From Pseudoxanthobacter soli DSM 19599 (GTDB taxonomy: Bacteria > Pseudomonadota > Alphaproteobacteria > Rhizobiales > Segnochrobactraceae): a stretch of DNA of 64,000 nt. The position numbers were made by a program, and so were the translations under genes. The stretch lies in contig NZ_FRXO01000003.1 in assembly GCF_900148505.1 (NCBI RefSeq), positions 372,001 to 436,000 on the forward strand. The letters run 5' to 3'. Of this stretch, positions 34,034 through 41,809 are shown one piece after another. The notes under the pieces are model-generated. The model was not told where the DNA came from, did no database searches, and saw only the letters and a program-made list of their open reading frames with translations. Position 1 is the stretch's first letter. The number at the start of each line of letters is the position of its first letter.

Positions 34034-34882
34034 TCACTTCGCCCACGGCGGCGTCTCCAGCCGCATGCCGTGGGCGCCGCCATAGCGGGCGACCTCCGGC
34101 GGCGACCAGCCTTCGAGCAGGTCCGGATCGACCGCGTAGACCTCGATGCCGAGCGGGCGGCAGACCTCCAGCGGATCACGCGCCTCCGGGCCCCAAAGCG
34201 GCACGGAGAGGTCGCCCCCGGGACACGTCGAAAGCGCGCACAGAAGGTCGATCTCGGCGAAGAACTCCAGGTGATCGCCCGGCTTCGCCGGGCAGTCGCG
34301 CATGAAGTACTTGTCTTCGGAATTGAGGCCCGTGCACTGGAACACGTTCAGCACGTCGTGCACGTCGAGTTCGGTCAGCCCGTGCGGCGCCACCGCCCGC
34401 GTCAGGTTCGAGTGGCAGCAGAAATCGAAGTCCTCGCCGGTCAGCATGCGGTTCACGTAGGGATCGCAGCGCGTGCCGAGCAGGTCGTGGACGCGCCCGC
34501 CATAGGCGTCGATGCCGTAATCCGCGAGACTGTCGGCGATGATCGTCACCAGCGGCCTCAGATAGGGCAGGTTCGACCACAGCCGGTCGAAGGTGGTGAC
34601 GTGGGCCGCCTGGAGCTGCCGGGTGCGCGAGGCCCAAAGCCGCTCGCGGGGATTGTGCAGGTTCCAGATATTGAGGTCCCCGACCTGCGGCCCCTCCTGG
34701 GTCACGATGCGGAACACATTCCCGGCCGGCACCGTCCAGGCCCGGCCGGTCCGGATCGGGATGGTGAAGCTTTCGACGAGGCGCCGTGTCCCGGTCTCTT
34801 CCGCCAGCCGGCCGTAGAACGCCCGGTCGACATTCAGCGGCGAGCCTTCGGTGGCCTGATAGGCGGCGGGGAAATCCGGCAT
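34034..34882 (-). CDS. DUF1989 (urea carboxylase-associated) family protein
   Basis: A 282-residue DUF1989 protein. Typical blocks are visible: FTIPIRTGRAWTVPAGNVFR, VGDLNIWN, GTRCDPYVNRML and DFCCHSNLTRAV, followed by DVLNVFQCTGL; the cysteines and histidine there are probable metal ligands. Pairs of DUF1989 proteins form carboxyguanidine deiminase in guanidine-degrading bacteria, but here there is one gene and no urea or guanidine carboxylase nearby, so the reaction is unknown. It lies 162 bases behind the Cache/MCP-tip protein on the same strand, which makes co-expression possible. Its stop codon sits six bases from a palindromic repeat. Confidence 0.82.
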   Translation of the reverse strand: MPDFPAAYQATEGSPLNVDRAFYGRLAEETGTRRLVESFTIPIRTGRAWTVPAGNVFRIVTQEGPQVGDLNIWNLHNPRERLWASRTRQLQAAHVTTFDRLWSNLPYLRPLVTIIADSLADYGIDAYGGRVHDLLGTRCDPYVNRMLTGEDFDFCCHSNLTRAVAPHGLTELDVHDVLNVFQCTGLNSEDKYFMRDCPAKPGDHLEFFAEIDLLCALSTCPGGDLSVPLWGPEARDPLEVCRPLGIEVYAVDPDLLEGWSPPEVARYGGAHGMRLETPPWAK

Positions 34883-35044
34883 GACAGCGCGCTCCGGCTT
34901 TGATGGGTCTCGGCAGGAGGCGACAATGCCACAACGCCACGGGCGGCGCAGTCGCCGCCTGCTCGTCGAAGGGGTCCGGTGGCGTGATGCCGCCGTCCTC
35001 GTGGAAGATGGGCGCGGCGCGGCCGGAGCGGCGCCGCAGCCCGA

Positions 35045-36100
35045 TCAGGTCGCCGGATCGGCGTCGCGGACCACGCAGCCGAACCAGCCGAGGCCGCGAT
35101 AGGTCTCGTAGCCGGGCGTGCGCGCATAGCCGATGATGCGGCCCTTGTCGGCGTAGCTGCCCATGCTCTGCGTCTTGTCGACGTTCAGCGGGAAGCGGTC
35201 GCTCAGCACCCCCCGGTCGGTCGAGTCGGCCAGAATCTGGAAATTCTGGTCGAGCAGCATCACCCGGGCGGACTTGCGCTCCTCCGCCGTGAGGCGCACC
35301 CCTTCCACCACCGTCCTTGCCTGCGGCCCCCAGTCGAAATGAATGCCGAGCACGCCGGTGATCGGCGCGTTGTGGGTACCGTCCTTGGTGATCGGCGCCG
35401 CGTAGGTGGCGACCGGCGCGCCTTCGAGCTGCGGCAGGCGCTGGATGTCGGCGACGCTGTAGCCGTCGGGACCGCCTCCGGAGAGCGCCTCGCGGAACCA
35501 CGACTGCCCGGCCACGGAATGGCCGATCACGCCGGGATAGCGGCCCGGCCGGCCGTTGGCGACGACACGTCCGCTGGAATCGCAGATCCAGAGATCCAGA
35601 TAGACCGTGTAGGCATCGAGGATGATGCCGAGCCGCTCCTGCGCGTAGCGGCAGGCATCCGGCGTCGGGCTTGCGGAGCACTGCACCACCGCCGAATCCG
35701 TCGCCCACCAGCGCACGTCGCAGGTGCGCTCGTAGAGATTGCGGTCGATGATTTCAATCGCGTTCAGCGACAGGTCCGCCAGCCGCTGCCCGTTGATGAG
35801 GTCGATGATGACGCTGCCGACGCGCTCCAGTTCGGTCAGGTCGGCCTGCACCTCGCCCTGCAGCGCCCCGGTGATCGCGGTCACCCTCTCCGAAACCGCC
35901 TTCACCTCGCCGGCGACGACAGAGAAGCCGCGCCCGGAATCGCCGGCGCGAGCAGCCTCGATCAGCGCGTTGAGCGCCAGCAGCTTCGTCTGGCTCGCCA
36001 CCGTCGCAATATCGGAAATCTTCTCCTTCGCCGTCCGGCTTATCCGTTCCGTGAGTTCAAGAATCCGCTCCGGTTGATAGGTCACCTCAGCCATGTTCAC
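35045..36100 (-). CDS. Soluble MCP-tip protein with C-terminal Cache domain
   Basis: A 351-residue protein with no membrane segment and a reversed layout. Residues about 20-105 match the chemoreceptor hairpin tip ([20 protein letters not shown], then [18 protein letters not shown]), but the long methylation helices of a full receptor are missing. Residues about 130-345 look like a Cache/PDC sensor ([46 protein letters not shown], ending in [15 protein letters not shown]). Cache domains are usually periplasmic; here sensing would be cytoplasmic. It may plug into a CheA/CheW array or act without chemotaxis. It precedes the DUF1989 gene on the same strand, so an amine- or urea-like ligand could be guessed but is not supported. 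Confidence 0.75.
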   Translation of the reverse strand: MNMAEVTYQPERILELTERISRTAKEKISDIATVASQTKLLALNALIEAARAGDSGRGFSVVAGEVKAVSERVTAITGALQGEVQADLTELERVGSVIIDLINGQRLADLSLNAIEIIDRNLYERTCDVRWWATDSAVVQCSASPTPDACRYAQERLGIILDAYTVYLDLWICDSSGRVVANGRPGRYPGVIGHSVAGQSWFREALSGGGPDGYSVADIQRLPQLEGAPVATYAAPITKDGTHNAPITGVLGIHFDWGPQARTVVEGVRLTAEERKSARVMLLDQNFQILADSTDRGVLSDRFPLNVDKTQSMGSYADKGRIIGYARTPGYETYRGLGWFGCVVRDADPAT

Positions 36101-36234
36101 CCCGCCTCCGATGAAGGTATTGTTTTTCTCTCCTCTCCTCCCGGTCTTTCTCTTTTTAGCACGGCGAAAAACGGCGACGAATACAGGCCGCTCCGTCGTA
36201 TGCCCGTCATGTCGCGGGCTTAGAAAGTCATCAT

Positions 36235-36255
36235 TTGGTCATGTCCAATGACTAA
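36235..36255. promoter_or_regulatory. Imperfect inverted repeat TTGGTCAT-N5-ATGACTAA
   Basis: Eight-base arms with one G-T mismatch around GTCCA, 135 bases upstream of the Cache/MCP-protein start. Operator-like; no known family was matched. Confidence 0.35.
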
Positions 36256-36341
36256 TCAGACATCACAAAGGCACGGTGGCCAGGAATCCGGTTTGGGAAA
36301 AGCGATCAGCGCCGTCGATTGCATACATTTCGCAGGCGCAT

Positions 36342-36364
36342 CATATTGAATGCTATTCAATATG
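36342..36364. promoter_or_regulatory. Perfect 10-bp inverted repeat (CATATTGAAT-GCT-ATTCAATATG)
   Basis: A 23-base perfect palindrome with a three-base centre, roughly midway between the divergent starts (242 and 283 bases away). The length and perfection favour a transcription-factor operator. It does not fit the Fur/Mur, RirA, Irr, LexA or FNR consensus sequences I know. Confidence 0.6.
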
Positions 36365-36646
36365 CCTACCTTATGCTTGCCGGGACCTAACTTCTCAGTA
36401 TCTGCCCAGCTTCTCGACACTGTCAATGGTACGCTTTCGCACCTGCGAGAAATGAGCCGTCGCAGTTTGCCGCTGCCGCCTTCGACGCCTCCGCCGGTTA
36501 CGGTAAACCGTTCGTAAACCCTTCCTGCACACGATTGCACGGTGCTTCCCCTTCTGGCGCGGTCACCGGCCGGGCTATGGTGATGGTGCTGATTCGATGA
36601 GCAGGACGCGACGCCGCCACGGCTCGCTCCTGTCCCGACGGGAGAC

Positions 36647-39358
36647 ATGCGCGCGATGCGGTCAGGTCCGCAGATGAGGCGGCCGGGCTTCGGCCGGCAT
36701 GCCTTGAGCCAGCATGCCTTGAGTCTGTATGCCTTGCGCCTGCGTGATTGGGCGCGACCGGGCGCCGCCGGCCTCGCGCTGGCCGGAACGCTGTCGGCCG
36801 GCGGCCGCGCCGTCGCGGCGGAAGTCGGTTCCGCGATCGGACCCGGTGCGCTGCCTGCATTCGACCCCGCCTCCGCTCTGTCGCCCCAGACCGTGATCGC
36901 GGCCGCCACCATGGTCGGCTCGCTGGCGTTCGCGGTCACGGCGGCCGTCGCCTATGCCCGTCATCGCACCGCGTCGGCCGCCCGTCTGGGTGCGCTCGAA
37001 GACGCGCTTCATGCCGCGACGCAACAGGGCGCGCCGGCGGCAACCGCCCTCGGCATCGACGACCAGCGGCTCGTGCTCTATCGGCCCGGCGCGGCACCCA
37101 GCGTGCTCGGCCGCCTGCCGCCGGGGACCGGCGCGCCGGATGGCGCCGACGCCTTCCTCGACTTTGCCGGCTGGCTCGGGCGGGAGGCCGCCGACCGCCT
37201 CGAAGCCGGCGTCGTCGAGTTGCGCCGCAACCACGGGCGGTTCGACCTGACGCTCGTCACCCTCATCGGCAGCGTCGTCGAGGCCGCCGGCCGCGCCGGT
37301 CCGGACGGCGTCCTCGTGCGCTTCCGCGACGGGGCGGACGAGCGACGGCGCCTCGACGATCTCGCCGTCCGCAACGACCGGCTCGAGGAGGAGACGGCCG
37401 CGCTGCGGACGCTGGTGGAAAGCCTGCCGCATCCGATGTGGGTGCGCGACGGCAACGGCCGGCTGACGTGGGTCAACACCGCCTACGCCCGGGCGGTGGA
37501 AAGCCCCGATCCGGCGGCCGCGGTCGCCGCCGGTGCCGAACTGCTCGATACCCAGGGCCGCCACGCCGTCGCGACCGCCCGCGCCCATGCCGAGGGAGAG
37601 GAGGCGCGCGTGCGGCTCGCCGCCATCAGTGCGGGCGAGCGGCGGATGTTCGACGTCGTGGAGATCGGCGCCGGCCGCTCGAACGGGACCGTCGGCCACG
37701 AGCCAGAGGGCGATGGCCGAACTGGACCCGCCGCGAGGACCGGCGGGCTCGAAGGCGGCGGGCTCGAAGGTGGCGGGCGCGGGTCCGGCGGCATCGCCGT
37801 CGACGTCAGCGAACTCGAACGCACCCACGGCGCGCTGAAGCGCACGCTCGACTTCCACACCCGCACCCTCGACGGCCTCGCCACCGCCGTCGCGATCTTC
37901 GGCGCCGACCGGCGCCTGACCTTCTACAACGCCGCCTACCGCTCCCTTTGGGGCCTCGATACCGCCTTCCTCGAAAGCGGGCCGGAAGACGGCGCCGTGC
38001 TCGATGCGCTGCGCGCGGCCCGGCGGCTACCCGAGCAGGCGAATTTCCGCGCCTGGAAGACCGAGATCCAGGCGGTCTATCGCGCCGTCGAGGCTCACGA
38101 GCACTGGTGGCACCTGCCGGACGGCCAGACGCTGCGCGTCATCGCCAATCCCCATCCCCAGGGCGGCGTCACCTATATCTACGAGAACGTGACCGAGCGG
38201 CTCGATCTCGAAAGCCGCTACAACAATCTCATCCGCGTGCAGGGCGAGACCCTCGACCATCTCGCCGAGGGCGTGGTGGTGTTCGGCTCCGATGGCCGTC
38301 TGCGGCTGTGGAACCCGTCGTTCGCCTCGATCTGGGGGCTCGCGCTGTCGTCGCTCGCCGACAAGCCCCACGTCGCCGATGTCGCGCGCTCGTGCGGCCG
38401 GCTCGATCCCGGCGCGCGCGCGTGGCCGGCGATCGCCGCCGCCGTCACCGGCCTCGCCGACAGCCGCACCCGCGTCTCCGGCCGGCTCGAACGGCCGGAC
38501 GGGCTCGTCGTCGACTACGCCACCGTGCCGCTGCCGGACGGGGCGACGCTCGCCACCTTCGTCAACGTCACCGATTCCGTGAAGGTCGAGCGCGCGCTGA
38601 TGGAGCGCAACGAGGCGCTGGTCGAGGCAGACCGGCTGAAGGACACCTTCATCCAGCACGTCTCCTACGAGCTGCGCTCGCCGCTGACCAACGTCATCGG
38701 CTTCGCCCAGATGCTCGCCGAGGTGCGCATTGGCGACCTCAACGAGAAGCAGCGCGAATACACCGAATACATCCAGTCCTCGGCCGCCTCGCTGCTCGCG
38801 ATCATCGACCATATCCTCGATCTCGCCACCATCGATGCCGGCGTGATGGAACTGGATCTCGGCCCTGTCGACGTCGCGCGCACCATCGAGGCGGCGGTGG
38901 AAGGCTTGCGCGACCGGCTGCGCGAGGCGAAGCTCTCGCTTGAGATCCGCGTGCCGCCGGATGTCGGCACCTTCGTCGGCGACGAGAAGCGCGTCCGGCA
39001 GGTGCTGTTCAATCTGGTGTCCAACGCCATCAGCCATTCCCGCGGCGGCGGGCGCATCGAGATCGCCTGCGCGCGGGAAGGCGAAGGCGTGCGCATCGCG
39101 GTGAAGGACACCGGCACCGGCATTCCGGCGGACCGGCTGGACCAGGTGTTCGAGCGGTTCGTCTCCGACGGGCGCGGCAATGCCGGGCTCGGGCTTTCGA
39201 TCGTCAAGAGCTTCGTGGAACTGCACGGCGGCAGCGTGCGCATCGATTCCAAGGAAGGCGTCGGCACCACGGTGATCTGCCGCTTCCCGGCCCGGCCCGA
39301 TCCCGCCGCCGTCGCCCGCAGCGGCGACCACGGACCCCATCGCCGCGCCGGCACCTGA
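36647..39358 (+). CDS. divL: DivL-type PAS kinase with Tyr in the H-box
   Basis: Membrane-anchored multi-PAS kinase homologue; in Caulobacter, DivL controls the CckA-CtrA cell-cycle pathway. Two hydrophobic segments (about residues 43-60 and 84-106) precede a poorly conserved region, then PAS-like domains (around 250-330, 400-510 and 520-640). The dimerisation/H-box reads FIQHVSYELRSPLTN: Tyr674 stands where kinases have the phospho-accepting His, the hallmark of DivL. The ATPase domain is complete: FNLVSNAISHS, KDTGTGIPAD, GLGLSIVKSF. A glycine-rich insertion near 365-385 is absent from relatives I recall. Length 903 residues from the first ATG; an ATG at 36656 is also possible. It heads a run with tsaE-amgK, murU and addBA. 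Confidence 0.85.
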   Translation: MRAMRSGPQMRRPGFGRHALSQHALSLYALRLRDWARPGAAGLALAGTLSAGGRAVAAEVGSAIGPGALPAFDPASALSPQTVIAAATMVGSLAFAVTAAVAYARHRTASAARLGALEDALHAATQQGAPAATALGIDDQRLVLYRPGAAPSVLGRLPPGTGAPDGADAFLDFAGWLGREAADRLEAGVVELRRNHGRFDLTLVTLIGSVVEAAGRAGPDGVLVRFRDGADERRRLDDLAVRNDRLEEETAALRTLVESLPHPMWVRDGNGRLTWVNTAYARAVESPDPAAAVAAGAELLDTQGRHAVATARAHAEGEEARVRLAAISAGERRMFDVVEIGAGRSNGTVGHEPEGDGRTGPAARTGGLEGGGLEGGGRGSGGIAVDVSELERTHGALKRTLDFHTRTLDGLATAVAIFGADRRLTFYNAAYRSLWGLDTAFLESGPEDGAVLDALRAARRLPEQANFRAWKTEIQAVYRAVEAHEHWWHLPDGQTLRVIANPHPQGGVTYIYENVTERLDLESRYNNLIRVQGETLDHLAEGVVVFGSDGRLRLWNPSFASIWGLALSSLADKPHVADVARSCGRLDPGARAWPAIAAAVTGLADSRTRVSGRLERPDGLVVDYATVPLPDGATLATFVNVTDSVKVERALMERNEALVEADRLKDTFIQHVSYELRSPLTNVIGFAQMLAEVRIGDLNEKQREYTEYIQSSAASLLAIIDHILDLATIDAGVMELDLGPVDVARTIEAAVEGLRDRLREAKLSLEIRVPPDVGTFVGDEKRVRQVLFNLVSNAISHSRGGGRIEIACAREGEGVRIAVKDTGTGIPADRLDQVFERFVSDGRGNAGLGLSIVKSFVELHGGSVRIDSKEGVGTTVICRFPARPDPAAVARSGDHGPHRRAGT
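36697..36741 (+). repeat. 15-bp tandem repeat, three units, in the divL N-terminus
   Basis: Units GCATGCCTTGAGCCA, GCATGCCTTGAGTCT and GTATGCCTTGCGCCT follow each other in frame and encode HALSQHALSLYALRL. It keeps the frame because the unit is a multiple of three. It could shift the effective start region of DivL between strains. Confidence 0.75.
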
Positions 39359-39410
39359 ACAAGCTGGACACAACAGGCTCAACACACGTGAATCCGGAAT
39401 ACGGCAGGCC

Positions 39411-40988
39411 ATGACCGCAGGCGAACCCACCGACGCGAACGCCGTCGCCCCGGCCGGGGCACCGCGCCTGACGCTGGCGCTGCCGGACGAGGCCGCGACC
39501 GTGGCCCTCGCCGAGGACATCGCCGCGATCCTGAAGCCCGGCGATGTCATCGCGCTCCATGGCGATCTCGGCGCCGGCAAGACCACCTTCGCCCGCGCGC
39601 TGCTTCGCGCGCTCGCCGACGATCCGGCGCTGGAGGTTCCGAGCCCGACCTACACGCTGGTGCAGCCCTACGAGCTGCCCCGCCTCGCCGTCGCCCATCT
39701 CGATCTCTACCGCATCGGCGATCCGTCCGAACTCGACGAGCTCGGCTTCGACGAGTTCGTCGCCACCGGCGCGGCGCTGGTGGAGTGGCCCGAGCGCGCC
39801 GGCGACCGGCTGCCGGACACCACCCTGTCGCTCGAACTCGCCCCCGGGCCGGATGAGGACAGCCGCGTCGCCGTCCTCACGGTGGACGCCGGGAGCTGGG
39901 CGAGCCGGCTCGCGCGCACGCTCGGCCTGCGCGGCTTTCTCGACCAGTCCGGCTTTGCCGGCGCCACGCGTCGGCATCTGGCGGGCGATGCCTCCGCGCG
40001 CACCTTCGAGCGGGTGGCGAGCGGCGAACGTGCCGCCGTCCTGATGAACTGGCCGCTGCGGCGCGACGAAACCGTGGTACGCGACGGCCGGAGCTACCGC
40101 CAGATCGCCCGGATCGCCGAGCGGGCGGAGCCGTTCGTCGCGGTCGCCGCCGCGTTGAAGGCGCACGGCTATTCCGCGCCGGACATCCACGCCGCCGACT
40201 TCGAAAGCGGCTTCCTCCTCGTCGAGGATCTCGGCCGGGACGGCGTGGTGCGGACCGGTGCGGACGGCGAGCCGGAGCCAATCCCAGAGCGCTACGAGGC
40301 CGCCATCGACCTCCTGGCGGACTTTCATTCCGACGCGATGCCGCCCCCCGTCCCGGTCGGCGAGGCCGGCGAACTCTACGTGCCGCCGCCCTACGACACC
40401 GACGCGCTCGCCATCGAAGTCGATCTTTTGCCGGCTTGGTATCTTCCTTCGCTCGGCACGGAAGCGATGGCCGCCGCCGATATCGACCGCTTCCAGGCGC
40501 TTTGGCTCGTCCGTTTCGCCGCGCTGGAAGGCCGTCCCGTCCACTGGGTGCTGCGCGATTTCCACTCGCCGAACCTGATCTGGATGGCCGATCGCGAGGG
40601 TGTCGCCCGCATCGGGCTGATCGACCTGCAGGACACCGTGGTGGGATCGCCCGCCTACGACGTCGCCTCGCTGGTGCAGGATGCCCGCGTCACGGTGCCC
40701 GACGATCTGCACGACGCGCTCGTCGCGCGCTATGTCGCGGCCCGGCGAGAGGCCGATCCCGCCTTCGACGAAGACGGCTTCCGCGCCGACCTCGCGGTGA
40801 TGGAGGCGCAGCGCGCCACCAAGATCCTCGGCGTGTTCGTTCGCCTCGACCGCCGCGACGGCAAACCCCACTATCTGCGGCATCTGGGGCGGATTCGCCA
40901 CTATCTGCGGAAAGCGGTGTCGCACCCTGTTCTGTCCGACCTTCGGGTCTGGTATGAGACCGCCGGCATTTTCCGGACGGACGACTGA
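39411..40988 (+). CDS. tsaE-amgK: TsaE-AmgK fusion: tRNA t6A ATPase and sugar kinase
   Basis: Two enzymes in one chain of 525 residues. Residues about 15-150 are TsaE, the ATPase needed for N6-threonylcarbamoyl-adenosine on tRNA; the P-loop is GDLGAGKTTFARALL and the conserved PSPTYTLVQPYE and EWPERAGDRLP follow. Residues about 175-520 are an aminoglycoside-phosphotransferase-like kinase matching AmgK, which phosphorylates the anomeric carbon of N-acetylmuramate and N-acetylglucosamine during peptidoglycan recycling: GDASARTFERV, LRDFHSPNLIWM and GLIDLQDTVVG. The fusion is known in Rhizobiales. The partner MurU is encoded next. It starts 52 bases behind divL. Confidence 0.9.
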   Translation: MTAGEPTDANAVAPAGAPRLTLALPDEAATVALAEDIAAILKPGDVIALHGDLGAGKTTFARALLRALADDPALEVPSPTYTLVQPYELPRLAVAHLDLYRIGDPSELDELGFDEFVATGAALVEWPERAGDRLPDTTLSLELAPGPDEDSRVAVLTVDAGSWASRLARTLGLRGFLDQSGFAGATRRHLAGDASARTFERVASGERAAVLMNWPLRRDETVVRDGRSYRQIARIAERAEPFVAVAAALKAHGYSAPDIHAADFESGFLLVEDLGRDGVVRTGADGEPEPIPERYEAAIDLLADFHSDAMPPPVPVGEAGELYVPPPYDTDALAIEVDLLPAWYLPSLGTEAMAAADIDRFQALWLVRFAALEGRPVHWVLRDFHSPNLIWMADREGVARIGLIDLQDTVVGSPAYDVASLVQDARVTVPDDLHDALVARYVAARREADPAFDEDGFRADLAVMEAQRATKILGVFVRLDRRDGKPHYLRHLGRIRHYLRKAVSHPVLSDLRVWYETAGIFRTDD

Positions 40989-41059
40989 GCGCGCCGCCTC
41001 CCTTCGCGCGCGGCTCCGACGGATGACAGCGGCTGCAATGGACGGGCGGACAGGGTCAG

Positions 41060-41791
41060 ATGGCAGAAGGCGCGTTTAGACCGACGCGGGCAATGGTGCT
41101 CGCGGCCGGGCTCGGCAAACGGATGCGGCCGCTGACGGCGACCACGCCGAAGCCGCTGATCGAGGTCGCGCGGCGGTCGCTGATCGACTACGGCCTCGAC
41201 CGGCTCGCCGCCGCCGGCGTCACCGACGTCGTCGTCAACGTCCACTATCTGGCCGATCTCGTCGAAGTTCACGTCCACCGCCGCAAGGACATGGCCATCG
41301 CCATCTCCGACGAGCGCAAGGAGCTGCTGGATACCGGCGGCGGCATCGTCAAGGCCCTCCCGCTGCTCGGTCCCGACCCGTTCGTGCTCTTAAACGCCGA
41401 CAGCTTCTGGATCGAGGGCGTGCGTCCCAATCTCGACCTGATGATCGAGACCTTCGACGACGCCCGCATGGACGGCCTCCTGCTGCTCGCCCCCACCGTC
41501 GGCTCGTCCGGCTACGAAGGCCGCGGCGACTTCTCCGCCGACAGCGTCGGGCTCCTGAAGCGCCGGCCGCCGAAGGGGATCGTGCCGTTCGCCTATGCCG
41601 GCGCCGCGATCCTGCATCCGCGCCTGTTCGAAGGCGCGCCGCAAGGCGCGTTCTCGCTCAACAGGCTGTTCGACCGGGCGCTGGAAGCCGGCCGGCTCTT
41701 CGGCGTCAGGATGGAAGGCACGTGGCTGCACGTCGGCACGCCGTCCGCCATCCGCGACGCGGAGCGCGCCTTCTTCTATAGTGCGGCCTGA
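41060..41791 (+). CDS. murU: N-acetylmuramate alpha-1-phosphate uridylyltransferase MurU
   Basis: Nucleotidyltransferase that turns MurNAc-1-phosphate into UDP-MurNAc, the step after AmgK in the recycling route that bypasses de novo MurA. The N-terminal signature is MVLAAGLGKRMRPLT with TPKPLIEV, then VVNVHYLADLVEVHV and LLDTGGGIVKALPLLG, and LNADSFW with the metal-binding aspartate. Length 243 residues agrees with MurU. It lies 71 bases behind the AmgK fusion and 18 before addB; the direct kinase neighbour makes MurU much more likely than a general mannose-1-phosphate guanylyltransferase. Confidence 0.9.
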   Translation: MAEGAFRPTRAMVLAAGLGKRMRPLTATTPKPLIEVARRSLIDYGLDRLAAAGVTDVVVNVHYLADLVEVHVHRRKDMAIAISDERKELLDTGGGIVKALPLLGPDPFVLLNADSFWIEGVRPNLDLMIETFDDARMDGLLLLAPTVGSSGYEGRGDFSADSVGLLKRRPPKGIVPFAYAGAAILHPRLFEGAPQGAFSLNRLFDRALEAGRLFGVRMEGTWLHVGTPSAIRDAERAFFYSAA

Positions 41792-41809
41792 CAATCCGGA
41801 CGGCCCGGC

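Larger units (their letters stand above)
36101..36646. other. Divergent intergenic region, Cache/MCP protein / divL
   Basis: 546 bases, clearly more AT-rich than the surroundings, without a convincing gene. It must hold promoters for both neighbours. Two operator-like inverted repeats lie in it (36235-36255 and 36342-36364). A minus-strand frame at 36256-36939 runs through much of it into divL but is low-complexity and looks non-coding. Confidence 0.55.

Noticed and set aside
36256-36939. A 227-codon minus-strand frame upstream of divL
   Set aside because: It begins inside divL and runs through the AT-rich regulatory island; composition is Pro/Ser/Arg-rich and it has no motif or ribosome site.
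41060-41791. Mannose-1-phosphate guanylyltransferase for the nucleotidyltransferase
   Set aside because: The signature alone would allow it, but the adjacent AmgK domain and the short 243-residue length point to MurU.
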